Of a stretch of DNA of 64,000 nucleotides, positions 36,206 to 44,854 are shown in pieces. The translations under genes were made by a program, and so were the position numbers. Source of the DNA: Stenotrophomonas rhizophila. GTDB taxonomy: Bacteria; Pseudomonadota; Gammaproteobacteria; Xanthomonadales; Xanthomonadaceae. Numbering within the stretch: the first letter of the stretch is position 1; every line of letters begins with the position of its first letter. The stretch covers positions 268,541-332,540 of the forward strand of contig NZ_RCDC01000004.1 in assembly GCF_003651185.1 (NCBI RefSeq). Direction: 5' to 3'. The notes under the pieces are model-generated. The model saw only the letters and a list, made by a program, of their open reading frames with translations. It was not told the origin of the DNA and searched no databases.

Positions 36206-37425
36206 TGTACCTAATTTCCGGTCAGCCGGGCAACGGTAAGACCCTTCGCGCCATGGCGATGCTGCTGGAATTCCATGAGCAAAACATGCAGCAGGCGAAG
36301 GAGGGAAAGGCTGAGATTCGCCGCTTCTTTACCAACGTCGCAGGCGCTACCACTGAAGAGAATCCGGACGCATTTCCGTGGCTGGAGAAGCTCCCCGAGC
36401 ACAACGATTGGACCAAGCTCCCTGACGGCGCGTTCGTCCTGTATGACGAAGCGCATTCGGATGGGAACACGCAAGGCCTAGAGCGCTATGGCCGACTGTT
36501 CCCGTCCACCGGCAAGCCCGGCGAGTCTGATGATCCGCGTATCCGGTCGATGTCTACGCATCGCCATCGCGGTGTGGACCTTGTTTTCGTGACTCAGTGG
36601 CCGAGCAAGATTCACCACCAGGTGCGGACACTGATCGGCGCGCACGTGCACATGAACCGTGCGTTTGGCATGGAACGTGCGGGTGTTCTGACGTGGGGGC
36701 GCGTCCAGCCCGATCCGTACGATGAGCGTGTACGGGAGAAAGCTGAGGAAGAAATCTGGTCATATCCAAAGGACCTGTATAAGCGCTATCGCAGCGCGAC
36801 GCTGCACACTGCCAGCCACAAGTTCAAGGTCCCGGCCCGCGTCTGGAAAGGTCTGTCCATGGTGATCGCGTTCATTCTGGCGCTGTGGCTGGTCTGGATA
36901 TTCGCCGTCAAGCCAGGCGTCGATAAGCGCTCGAAGGTCTCTGAACCGGCCACCGCCGCGACGGCGGCTGGGGGGCTGGCGCCCTTCGGCGCGGCCCCGC
37001 CGGCGGCGCAACCCCTCACCCCTGATGAGTATGCTCAACAGCTGAGGCCACGGATTCCCGCACAGCCGTGGTCAGCCCCGATCTTTGATGGCCGCAGTGT
37101 GGTGGCAAAACCCGAGCTTTACTGCATGTCATCTGGCACCACCGCCCAGGATACGACTTGTACCTGCGTGACAGAGCAGGGCACCAAGCACCATATCCGT
37201 CTAGACCTGTGCGTCCTGATCGCCCGTGAGGGGCCTCAATACAACCCCTATCGCGAGCCCGCACAGCAAGGCTCGCAAGGGGGCGAGGGTGGTTCACTCG
37301 CTGTCGTCACGCCCCCGGGCGCTGGACCCGCTGCCGGTGCATCAGTTGGGACTGTCATCCGGGTAGCGGAGCGCCCTGTGTCAAGCTTCCCTGAGTCGGT
37401 GCAGAATCGATACTCGGGCAACTAG
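36202..37425 (+). CDS. zot: Phage assembly ATPase pI (Zot domain)
   Basis: 407 residues. Walker A is SGQPGNGKTLRAM at the N-terminus, Walker B is FVLYDEAH near residue 80, and HRHRGVDLVFVTQWPSKI matches the third Zot motif. One membrane segment (about 220-238, VIAFILALWLVWIFAV) leads to a periplasmic tail with Pro/Ala-rich sequence. It drives extrusion of the virion. No phage-encoded secretin (pIV) is present, so a host secretin is presumably used. The Zot name reflects homology to the Vibrio protein; toxin activity should not be assumed. Its stop overlaps that of the convergent gene. Confidence 0.9.
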   Translation: MMYLISGQPGNGKTLRAMAMLLEFHEQNMQQAKEGKAEIRRFFTNVAGATTEENPDAFPWLEKLPEHNDWTKLPDGAFVLYDEAHSDGNTQGLERYGRLFPSTGKPGESDDPRIRSMSTHRHRGVDLVFVTQWPSKIHHQVRTLIGAHVHMNRAFGMERAGVLTWGRVQPDPYDERVREKAEEEIWSYPKDLYKRYRSATLHTASHKFKVPARVWKGLSMVIAFILALWLVWIFAVKPGVDKRSKVSEPATAATAAGGLAPFGAAPPAAQPLTPDEYAQQLRPRIPAQPWSAPIFDGRSVVAKPELYCMSSGTTAQDTTCTCVTEQGTKHHIRLDLCVLIAREGPQYNPYREPAQQGSQGGEGGSLAVVTPPGAGPAAGASVGTVIRVAERPVSSFPESVQNRYSGN

Positions 37426-37721
37426 CATGGCTCGTTGATCTGCTTCCAACCGTTCTCCACACGTTCAAATCTGCGTCCCTGCATGCACCTTTCATTCGGT
37501 CGCAGGGGCGTTGGCCGGTGTTCCTGTTGAACTGGCATGGGTCTATTCACCACGCCCGGTAGCTTCTTAAGTTCGGCATCCAGCTGTCGTGATACCTGCT
37601 GCATCTGGTATCGCGTGTAAGCCGCTTCGATCAGGCTGTGGGCAGAGAGGGCCAAGAAAACCCCTAAGCCCACCTGCCACCAGATCGTGTGAATGGCGTC
37701 CGCTGTCCTCTGGTCAGTCAA
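37422..37721 (-). CDS. Small phage membrane protein, opposite strand
   Basis: 99 residues from TTG 37721, chosen because GGGGGAACGGAA lies just before it; an ATG at 37751 adds ten residues but has no ribosome binding site. One membrane segment (IWWQVGLGVFLALSAHSLIEAAY) is followed by a helical and basic region ending in two cysteines. It converges on zot with overlapping stops. Function unknown; possibly a lysogeny or immunity factor from its place in the leftward group. Confidence 0.55.
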   Translation of the reverse strand: MTDQRTADAIHTIWWQVGLGVFLALSAHSLIEAAYTRYQMQQVSRQLDAELKKLPGVVNRPMPVQQEHRPTPLRPNERCMQGRRFERVENGWKQINEPC

Positions 37722-37763
37722 TTCCGTTCCCCCGTTGAATGGTCCGCGCATTCTAGCCGGGGT

Positions 37764-37782
37764 GTAGGGGCTGAGCCCCTAC
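37764..37782. repeat. GTAG-type palindrome, copy 2
   Basis: GTAGGGGC-TGA-GCCCCTAC, 11 bases after the stop of the DUF3653 gene (minus strand). Together with flanking CCGGGGT it is shared with copies 1 and 3. It may act as the gene's terminator although no T-run follows. Confidence 0.75.
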
Positions 37783-37792
37783 GGTTACGCCT

Positions 37793-38056
37793 TCAACCTG
37801 CTGACCGCCCGAAGTGGCGTTCGCGGAACTCGCCCAGGTCGACAACGACGACCTTTACCATCTGGCGCTGACCGGCTTTTCGTTGACCGGCCTCGGCCTT
37901 GCGCCGGGAGGCAAACCCGGCGACTCTCAGTTCCATCTGGTCCCGCCACGCCAGACCTGCAATACGTTCCGGGGTCATCCGGTCACCGTCAGGGCTGACT
38001 AGGTAGTTGCCGCGGATGCTCCAGCCCGAGAACGGGCCGCTTAGGTACTGGCACAT
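37793..38056 (-). CDS. DUF3653-type phage protein, copy 2
   Basis: 87 residues beginning MCQYLSGPFSGWSIRGNYLVSPDGD, closely related to the copy at 31524 but with two small insertions and a full C-terminus (LGEFRERHFGRSAG). It is the last gene inside the right end of the prophage and reads away from dif. The basic C-terminal half (SRRKAEAGQRKAGQRQ) could bind nucleic acid. Function not known. Confidence 0.65.
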   Translation of the reverse strand: MCQYLSGPFSGWSIRGNYLVSPDGDRMTPERIAGLAWRDQMELRVAGFASRRKAEAGQRKAGQRQMVKVVVVDLGEFRERHFGRSAG

Positions 38057-38145
38057 GCATCAATGCTCGCTTTGTCCTTGGAACCACGGAGAGGCAAGAG
38101 CGATGCCAGCAGCAGGCGGATCAGGCCTGCGTAGTACCGACTTAC

Positions 38146-38173
38146 GTTTAACATAATATACATTATGCGAAAT
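38146..38173 (-). other. dif: dif site / right prophage junction
   Basis: The 28-bp sequence, read on the minus strand, has the XerC-side arm (38163-38173), a six-base centre (TGTATA on that strand, 38157-38162) and the XerD-side arm (38146-38156). It equals E. coli dif except for a few outer positions, e.g. ATTTCGCATAA for the XerC arm. This is the chromosomal dimer-resolution site and the insertion site of the inovirus, which uses host XerCD. No phage integrase is needed or seen inside the element. Confidence 0.92.
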
Positions 38174-38259
38174 AGGATAACGAGGCGTCTGGTGTGGATC
38201 TGGATGTGGATCAAGTCTTGCCTCCCTGCCCGGGAGCCCAACAAGGACGAGATCGCAGC

Positions 38260-38628
38260 ATGACCACGATGGACCCGCACGACCGTATCGACATGACCGG
38301 CCCTTGGGCCGGTTTCGGTTTTCAGGGGGGCCATATGTTCACCCCTGAGGGCCACAGCCTTGAACCCTGCGACATGACCTGGTGGTCACTGACCTGCAAC
38401 ATCGCACGGGAATGGCGGCTGATGATGGAGGAAGCCCGGCCGCGGCCCACGCGATCGGCAGCATCTGGAAAGCGCTGCACCACAACGGATTCCAGCGTCG
38501 TATACCTGCGCGAGTACGTCAGAACTCGCAGAGAACGGCGGTTGGGCATGGGTGATCCCGGTACCGGCGCCGAACCTTCCAACGTGGTCCATATGTCACG
38601 TGGGCCACGAGGACCCAAGCGCGGATAA
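38260..38628 (+). CDS. Divergent DUF3653-like protein
   Basis: 122 residues from ATG 38260. DMTGPWAGFGFQGGHMFTPEGHSL parallels the N-terminus of the two DUF3653 copies across dif, and the tail is very basic (YVRTRRERR). It is outside the phage on the other side of dif and points the opposite way, ending ten bases before a third GTAG palindrome. It probably derives from another dif-integrated inovirus in inverted orientation. Function unknown. Confidence 0.55.
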   Translation: MTTMDPHDRIDMTGPWAGFGFQGGHMFTPEGHSLEPCDMTWWSLTCNIAREWRLMMEEARPRPTRSAASGKRCTTTDSSVVYLREYVRTRRERRLGMGDPGTGAEPSNVVHMSRGPRGPKRG

Positions 38629-38638
38629 AGCGTTGCCC

Positions 38639-38657
38639 GTAGGGGCGCTGCCCCTAC
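38639..38657. repeat. GTAG-type palindrome, copy 3 (inverted)
   Basis: GTAGGGGC-GCT-GCCCCTAC followed by ACCCCGG, the reverse orientation of copy 2. The protein-like reading frame of the following recombinase begins right after it. Confidence 0.75.
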
Positions 38658-38685
38658 ACCCCGGACCGACGATCCCGGGGCCGCC

Positions 38686-39549
38686 GTGCTGCAGTTCGTG
38701 GTCGACCATGTGGTCCGGCGCAACGCCGACGGCGAGCTGGCGTGGGAACTGCCGCCGGCGGTTGACCAGGCCTTGGTGGACGCTGGCCTGAAGGCCAAGC
38801 TGGGTTCTTGGACTTTGTCCACCGTCCGGCATCGGGTGGCAGTGCTGTCCACGGCGCACCGACTCAAGCAGCAGCCGAATCCCTGCGAGCAGCCGGCGAT
38901 CCGCACCGTGCTCAGTCGTGCGGCCCGCGCTTCGGTCAAACGCGGCGAGCGACCGCGCAAGAAGACCGCAATCACCCTGACCGAGCTCGAGGCGATGCTG
39001 GCCACCTGCGACTACAGCCTAGAAGGAATCCGGGACCGCGCCCTCCTCTGCTTTGGGTTCGCCAGCGGCGGGCGCCGGCGCAGCGAGATTGCCGCCGCCG
39101 ACTTGCGCGACCTACGGCGGATCGGCGAGGCGGGTTATATCTACCGTCTGGAGCACAGCAAGACCCAGCAGGCCGGCGTCACCGCCGCCTCGACCCCGGA
39201 CAAGCCGGTGCTCGATCGGGCCGCGTTGGCGCTGGAGGACTGGCTCGAAGCGTCCGGGATCACCGAAGGGGCGATCTTCCGGCGGCTATGGAAACAGCGC
39301 GTTGGCCCTGCCCTGTCCCCCGCCGCGGTAGGCGAGATCGTGCAGCGGCGGGCTCGCCTGGCCGGGCTGGAGGGGGATTTTGGCGGGCACAGTCTCAGGT
39401 CGGGATTTGTGACCGAGGCCAGCCGCCAAGGGGTGGCGCTGCCGGCGATCATGCAACTGACGGAGCACCGGGCGGTCTCGAGTGTAATTGGATACTTCCA
39501 GACCGGCGGAGCTTCAGCGAATCCAGCTGCTCGACTGCTGGAGGATTAG
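38686..39549 (+). CDS. Tyrosine recombinase, N-terminus probably cut
   Basis: Site-specific integrase of 287 residues from GTG 38686. All catalytic residues are seen: Arg in SGGRRRSEIAA (near 130), Lys in HSKTQQ (near 159), HSLR (H235, R238), H261 and Y270 in GYFQ. The N-terminal DNA-binding part is shorter than in integrases of 330-400 residues. The protein-like frame starts directly after the GTAG palindrome and is open back to 38629, so the true 5' end was probably lost. A DUF3653-like gene stops 57 bases before. It is the likely mobility gene of the defence segment to its right. Confidence 0.75.
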   Translation: MLQFVVDHVVRRNADGELAWELPPAVDQALVDAGLKAKLGSWTLSTVRHRVAVLSTAHRLKQQPNPCEQPAIRTVLSRAARASVKRGERPRKKTAITLTELEAMLATCDYSLEGIRDRALLCFGFASGGRRRSEIAAADLRDLRRIGEAGYIYRLEHSKTQQAGVTAASTPDKPVLDRAALALEDWLEASGITEGAIFRRLWKQRVGPALSPAAVGEIVQRRARLAGLEGDFGGHSLRSGFVTEASRQGVALPAIMQLTEHRAVSSVIGYFQTGGASANPAARLLED

Positions 39550-39605
39550 AAACAATAGGAATTTTCATGCCGAGTGGCCCGGTCCCTGACTGGGGCCGAG
39601 AAGGC

Positions 39606-41453
39606 TTATGGCAGGCCGATCGAGACCTCTTCGGGCTTGAGCCAGCCCGTGGTTAGGAGCTGATCCCCAATCCGTGCCGGATTGGCGGCGTAAGCGACCA
39701 ATGCAAGTGAGCGTTCCGCGCGGCTGCAGGTAACGTAGAGCAACCGACGGGTCGATGCGGTTTGACCGTCGTCAGCGCCGCCGCCGAAAAGCTTTTCGTA
39801 CTTGAACAGGAAGCCGCGCGCCTCGTGATCATCCATGACGACCATGACGCGGGGGAACTCGAGTCCTTTCACGCCCTGATGCGTATCAAAACGCGCCTTG
39901 CCACTTACGTATTTGGCATAGGCCCGTACCTGCAAAAAGGGAATCGCTAAAAACTCGGCGATGGCTTTGTCTCGATCGCTGCGCTCCTGCTCGTCCTCAG
40001 CATCGCCCGCTTCGGCGGCAGCGGCAGCCAAGGCCACATTGAGCGTGTCGGGAATTGGGAAAAGACCGGTCTTGGCCACGTTATGAAGGATCTCACCAAA
40101 CGTCACGGACGGATTGCCATCGAGCAGTGCAATCAGCGCATCCACGGCCGCCTGCGCACGGGCCAGCTGCTCAAACTGATCAGGAGCATGCTTCAGCGCA
40201 GATGGGCTCAACAGGGGTGAAGCTGCCCGCATGATCCGTGCGGTGCCAAACTTGTCGTCCTTGGCGTCCCATAGGGGAAGGATCAGGTTCGAGAAGAAGT
40301 TGACTGCAGGCAGTGCCCCATCCAGCAACGACGTCCGAAACTGTGTTACCGGATAGAGCGCTGCCAGCAAATCATCAAACCCCATCCGAAGGGCCGCCAT
40401 ACGATGCTCTAGGATGAGCACTTTGACCGCATCCTCATCCAGCCACTCCTGATCGGCAGTAATAGCGGCCATGTGTGCGCAGATGGCCTTCTCCGCGGCG
40501 ACCTTATCGATCCCTTCGGAGGGAAGCACGAACATCCGCACATGCCCATCGATCGCGGCGCTACGGGGGATCTGGGTCTGCTGATCGGTGGACTCGCGAA
40601 TCTTGTTAATGAGCTCGATGACTCGCCGCGGGCACCGGAAGTTCAGCCGCTTGGTCGGTGTGGCCCAGTCATCGGGCAGGTTCTCGCCCAAGCCCGGCTG
40701 ACCATCGCCGTAGATGCGCTGCATCATGTCGCCGAAGAGGCCGACCACAACTTCGTCCTTGTGCGCGGCCTGGAAGGTGAACAAGGCTTCCACGATATGA
40801 CGGTTTGTATCTTGGCTTTCGTCAACCAGTATGTAGGGGTAGCCATCGCGCAGGATGTGCCGGAGCACGGGCTTGGACTTCAAGAAATCCCCCGCCAGAT
40901 GTAGCACTTCGGCGTGATTGAGCGAGTCCCTACCCCGGTTGTCACCGTCAGGGCTGTAGACGAAGGTCTTGGTCGTGTCGAGTCGGGCTAGTCGTCGTGT
41001 CTTGGACGCGATGTCGGCGATCCGCTCCGCGGATGCTTTCGTGCCTGCGCGCCCCTTGGCTTCCTTGGCTTGCAGGTCCTCAATGTCGGCCTTGAGTGAA
41101 ACCCGGAGCCACTCCCGGATGTCGTGGTTGAATCCTTCAATCAAGGTCCAGGCAAAACTGTGGATCGTGGACACGGCGATGATGGGATCAAATTGCGTGC
41201 GCCGGATAATTTCATCACGCGCTGCCTTGGTGTAGGTGACGACCGCGACCTTCTGCCCACGGACTCTCAGGCGTGCGCCGGCCGTGTCGCGGAGGTAGTC
41301 CAGGGCTCCCACCAGCGAGCGAGTCTTACCCGAGCCAGCTCCGGCGAACAGGAAGAAGCTTCTGGGAGCCTGGGGATCGAGGCAGTGTTTGATCTCCTCG
41401 TCCACATGACGATCGAGTTCATCGTTGGGGACTGCGGCGGCCTCAATGGTCAT
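39606..41453 (-). CDS. UvrD/Rep-like helicase of a Gabija-type system (GajB-like)
   Basis: SF1A helicase of 615 residues. Motif I FAGAGSGKTRSL (about 36-43), Ia TYTKAARDEI, II VDESQDTN (near 212), IV NFRCPRRV, V HQGVKGLEF and VI RLLYVTCSRAE (near 570) are intact. The start ATG 41453 overlaps the stop of the OLD nuclease by four bases. UvrD-like helicase after OLD nuclease is the layout of Gabija anti-phage systems, in which GajB works with the nuclease GajA. At 615 residues it is longer than Bacillus GajB (about 500). It is the last gene of a three-gene operon. Confidence 0.85.
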   Translation of the reverse strand: MTIEAAAVPNDELDRHVDEEIKHCLDPQAPRSFFLFAGAGSGKTRSLVGALDYLRDTAGARLRVRGQKVAVVTYTKAARDEIIRRTQFDPIIAVSTIHSFAWTLIEGFNHDIREWLRVSLKADIEDLQAKEAKGRAGTKASAERIADIASKTRRLARLDTTKTFVYSPDGDNRGRDSLNHAEVLHLAGDFLKSKPVLRHILRDGYPYILVDESQDTNRHIVEALFTFQAAHKDEVVVGLFGDMMQRIYGDGQPGLGENLPDDWATPTKRLNFRCPRRVIELINKIRESTDQQTQIPRSAAIDGHVRMFVLPSEGIDKVAAEKAICAHMAAITADQEWLDEDAVKVLILEHRMAALRMGFDDLLAALYPVTQFRTSLLDGALPAVNFFSNLILPLWDAKDDKFGTARIMRAASPLLSPSALKHAPDQFEQLARAQAAVDALIALLDGNPSVTFGEILHNVAKTGLFPIPDTLNVALAAAAAEAGDAEDEQERSDRDKAIAEFLAIPFLQVRAYAKYVSGKARFDTHQGVKGLEFPRVMVVMDDHEARGFLFKYEKLFGGGADDGQTASTRRLLYVTCSRAERSLALVAYAANPARIGDQLLTTGWLKPEEVSIGLP

Positions 41454-43717
41454 GCTGCACCGGCCTTGGGAGCAAGATCGGCCTCCTTGCGCTTCAGCTG
41501 CTCGGCCAGCCACAGCAATCCATGCTCGATATAGGCCGGCACATGGAGTTGCTCAATGTCGTCGCTGAACAAGAGCTCGAGGGCGAACTCAGCCTTATCC
41601 CCTTCCTTGATCGCCTTGGCGACATCGGCTTTCAGCTGATTGCCGTCTTGAGCGGCATCGGCGATGGCCTGGAACTTGCCCGCTAGGCCAGTGGCCCTGC
41701 GGGCCTTGAAAAAATCAAAATTCCTGTAGAGCAAGGCGTCTTCGAACGTGTTGGCGTGGATCTCCACATCGACTGCCCCGAGCTTCAGTTTCTCTCCCGT
41801 CTGATATGCGGAGCGCACGGCATAGCCATTGGGATGAACGATGGCTTTCTCCTTCTCCTCCAGCTTCATGAGGATATCGACATCGGTCTGCTTGGGTGCC
41901 CAAGAGCGCAGCGTTTCATTGCGCGCTTCAAGTCCCTTGCCTAGCGCCGGCGTCCTGGCTTCGTTGGAAGCCGGATCCTTCGCGTCGAGGTCGGTGATGA
42001 TCAATGTCGTCAGGCCCAAGGTGTCCACCAGACCCTTGAACCGGTGCGCATGGCTGCCGCCCACCTCCAACCAGGTGATATAGCGCGTCCGCAGATACTC
42101 GAATACATCGGCCTGTTCGACGAAATTGGGAACAAGGATGCGCTCGGCGCTGCCTTCGATGAAAATAGCGGCGTCGGCGAAGAACAGGTCGCAATGCGTC
42201 GCCTTGAGGTAGCGCGCCACAAACTTTTCCGTCTGGTCCGGTTTGCCGAAGACTGATGAGAGATTGACCACGCAGGCGGTGGGGGTCTTGCGCCCCTCGG
42301 AAGGGGGAAGCCGCCGGAAGTAGCGAAGCGCCGCAAAATCGCAGGCATGGGCGATGTGGCTGGAATGGGTGCTCACGACAAGTTGCGTGCTGAAATCAAG
42401 CGACTTTCCAAGGGCAGGATCATTGCGTAGCACGTTATAGGCGTGCCTGATGAACACCTGTTGCACCTGGGCATGGAGATACGCCTCGGGCTCTTCGACC
42501 AACATCAGGTGCAGCGGCGGGGTGGGCTTTACATCGTGTCCTGTTCCGGCTTTGCCCACCCGCATCCATGCATCGCGATAGCTCATCAGGTTGAAGACCA
42601 TTGAGACCAAGTTCTGGTAACCCAGTCCGTTGGAGTCTTCCGGCAGGCGGTGCATATGCTCACCCGCCGCCGCGGGGATTTCGTACTGAATGGCGGACTC
42701 ATGGCTCAAGCCGTCCTGCAGCTTGAGCTTGGTAGCAATCTTCAGCTTCGGGTCGGATATGCCCGGATAGCCAAGCTTCTGCAGTTCGATCAGCGCTTTG
42801 TCGAAAGCTTCCGATAGCCTGTCATCGAAGGCCTTGCGCGCCTTCTCCAGTGCCTCCATGGCCTTGATATCGGTCAGTTCCGGGGTATCACGCCAGTCCA
42901 AGTGCCTGTCATAGTAAGAGCGAAGCTGGGTGGAGAGCCGACCTGCACTGCGTGCATCTGCGCCTGCATCCTCGCGCTGCGTACGGTTACTGGTGGCCCC
43001 GAAACCTCGCTGCGCGCTGATTTCATCGATCTGGATGAGGCCGTCGAGTGGATTGCCCTCAATGGGCTCGGCGTCATCGGACAGGGCCTGCATGCGGGCA
43101 ACGCCATCAGTGGGTTCCTCGACTTTCGCCGGGTCCAACAAATATGCCTTCACTTTAAAGAAGGTCCGCAGGCGACGCTCCAGAAAGTCGATCAGATTGA
43201 GCGGCCAGAGCTCCAATTGGGGCGGATCTTCCTTCCCTTCGACAGCTTGGGCTGCAGCGAGCGTGATGTCGGCCGCCTTCCTTCTCGCCGCGATGTACTC
43301 CTGCTGGAACTTGACGGCATCTTCGGGCTCAAAGCGAAACCGAACGCCAAGAGGGGCGGTCTTCCAATCCAGCGTCGGAAGCAGCTTCTGCACGTAATGC
43401 ATCTCGCCCTTCTTGACTTGGAGCCACACATCCAGCTGCGGCAGGAACTCCAGAATGCCGGGCGCAGGCAACTCTGTGTCCGCGGCTATAGCCGCCTCCC
43501 AAGTCTCCCCTTGCGCATTCAGGGCTTGCCAATGCGCAAGCGACAGATCGTTGATGGAAAACCCACGCGTATCGACAAGGAAACGACGCAGCGCGGTCAT
43601 GGCGGAGGTCTTGCCACTATTGTTGGCGCCCACCAGGACCGTCTTATCGGGGGCGAAAGCAATGCGCGCGGCCAACAGCTTCCGGTAGTTCCCAATCTCG
43701 ACCATCGTTATCAGCAC
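41450..43717 (-). CDS. OLD-family ATPase/TOPRIM nuclease (GajA-like)
   Basis: 755 residues from GTG 43717 behind GGAGTAGG. The N-terminal ABC-type ATPase has Walker A GANNSGKTS (about 31-38), a signature-like DSNGLGYQNL, Walker B LMLVEEPEAYLH (near 408) and the switch histidine in VVSTHSSHIAH. The C-terminal TOPRIM domain has Glu in FIEGSAE (near 522) and the DxD pair in ITDLDAKD (near 575). The length exceeds Bacillus GajA (about 580). It is coupled to the helicase gene. Phage DNA cleavage or nicking is the expected role by family. Confidence 0.87.
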   Translation of the reverse strand: MLITMVEIGNYRKLLAARIAFAPDKTVLVGANNSGKTSAMTALRRFLVDTRGFSINDLSLAHWQALNAQGETWEAAIAADTELPAPGILEFLPQLDVWLQVKKGEMHYVQKLLPTLDWKTAPLGVRFRFEPEDAVKFQQEYIAARRKAADITLAAAQAVEGKEDPPQLELWPLNLIDFLERRLRTFFKVKAYLLDPAKVEEPTDGVARMQALSDDAEPIEGNPLDGLIQIDEISAQRGFGATSNRTQREDAGADARSAGRLSTQLRSYYDRHLDWRDTPELTDIKAMEALEKARKAFDDRLSEAFDKALIELQKLGYPGISDPKLKIATKLKLQDGLSHESAIQYEIPAAAGEHMHRLPEDSNGLGYQNLVSMVFNLMSYRDAWMRVGKAGTGHDVKPTPPLHLMLVEEPEAYLHAQVQQVFIRHAYNVLRNDPALGKSLDFSTQLVVSTHSSHIAHACDFAALRYFRRLPPSEGRKTPTACVVNLSSVFGKPDQTEKFVARYLKATHCDLFFADAAIFIEGSAERILVPNFVEQADVFEYLRTRYITWLEVGGSHAHRFKGLVDTLGLTTLIITDLDAKDPASNEARTPALGKGLEARNETLRSWAPKQTDVDILMKLEEKEKAIVHPNGYAVRSAYQTGEKLKLGAVDVEIHANTFEDALLYRNFDFFKARRATGLAGKFQAIADAAQDGNQLKADVAKAIKEGDKAEFALELLFSDDIEQLHVPAYIEHGLLWLAEQLKRKEADLAPKAGAA

Positions 43718-43846
43718 GTCCCTACTCCTTCAGGATTATCACTTGTCTCAGCGCCCCCGCCATTTGACGTGCAACGCAGGTGGCGGCAGCGACCGGGGTC
43801 TGGATGTCCAGCATCAATCGGACGCGAGGAATCAGGATGCCTGTTT

Positions 43847-44827
43847 CTAGAAGTCGGGAAACTCTTCATCCACTACGGCCACTTTGTCAGCGCGCTCAAT
43901 GAGTAGCTTGTCCACCTCGAAAGCGAACGCGTCGATGGCGACGAATAGCGCATCAAGCTCCTCACGCGAAATCTGCACGGAATTTCCCGCCTTGTCGTGT
44001 CCGCCCCGGTGAACGATGTCGTGGCGCTTCTGAAGCGGTGCATCGAATGCCTTCAGGCTTGGTAGCTTGATCTCCAGTCCAAGCTTAAAGAACGGCACCA
44101 CTTTGTCCCAACGATGCCAGACCATGTTCTGCAGGTGGCCTTTGACATGGGTCACTAACCCTTTTTGACGCTCAAACATCTCGCCCAAAGTGATTTTTTC
44201 GTCTCGAAAGACCGGAAGCCTCCTGACGATGCTCTCCAGAGCCGCTTCATCGTTGTCGACCCAGTAGTAGACCGTCTCGTAAAGGAACGCCTCCAAAACA
44301 CCGATAGAATTACTGAAGACCAGTTTCATAGCTAGGTCTTTAGCTTCTGCATCGCCCTGCAAGCCAAGTATCTTCTTAGCTTGTGCGAGCCGCTCTCTGA
44401 GCTTCGCAAGTGGTGCGGAGCGGGCACTTACGTCGAAATCGAAACGCTCGTCCCATTCGTCATCTGGAGCGTGATTAATGGGGGCCCAGGCGTCGCCGTG
44501 CTCGCCCACCAACTCATCAACTACCTCTTGAATCAGGTCTTCGTCCACTATTCCGGAGAAACGGTCAGGTATCTCGTCCCCTGGATCATAGGGGCCGCCA
44601 TGGATGAACAAGTAGCCCCCTTCCCGGCCGTTGTAGGGAGTCTCATCGGCAGGGTCGCAATAGCGAGCCAGAAACCACTCCCGCATCGCAGTGAGTTGGT
44701 CATCGCGCTCTGCGGTTCTGAGCCAGTTGTCGTCAGGATCGAATGGGCCGTCTGTATCGAAGACATTGCCATAGGCCTCCGGCGGGAGATTCGCTAGTTC
44801 ACTGTCTTCAAAAGGGTCGTATCCCAT
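43847..44827 (-). CDS. HEPN-domain protein at the head of the Gabija-like operon
   Basis: 326 residues from ATG 44827 (GGAGTAGGAACT before it); the upstream ATG 44854 lacks a ribosome binding site. The N-terminal part is acidic (FEDSELANLPPEAYGN; FIHGGPYDPGDEI). The C-terminal part is helical with KRHDIVHRGG (R268, H273), the Rx4H motif of HEPN ribonucleases. It lies 130 bp upstream of the OLD nuclease on the same strand with no terminator between, so it is probably co-transcribed. A HEPN protein is not part of the standard two-gene Gabija system. It could be an RNA-cleaving effector or an unrelated neighbour. Confidence 0.75.
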   Translation of the reverse strand: MGYDPFEDSELANLPPEAYGNVFDTDGPFDPDDNWLRTAERDDQLTAMREWFLARYCDPADETPYNGREGGYLFIHGGPYDPGDEIPDRFSGIVDEDLIQEVVDELVGEHGDAWAPINHAPDDEWDERFDFDVSARSAPLAKLRERLAQAKKILGLQGDAEAKDLAMKLVFSNSIGVLEAFLYETVYYWVDNDEAALESIVRRLPVFRDEKITLGEMFERQKGLVTHVKGHLQNMVWHRWDKVVPFFKLGLEIKLPSLKAFDAPLQKRHDIVHRGGHDKAGNSVQISREELDALFVAIDAFAFEVDKLLIERADKVAVVDEEFPDF

Positions 44828-44854
44828 AGTTCCTACTCCGAGTGCGGCTACCAT

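Noticed and set aside
36202..37425. Zonula occludens toxin
   Set aside because: The domain name is historical. Here it is an inovirus assembly ATPase; no evidence for a toxin fragment.
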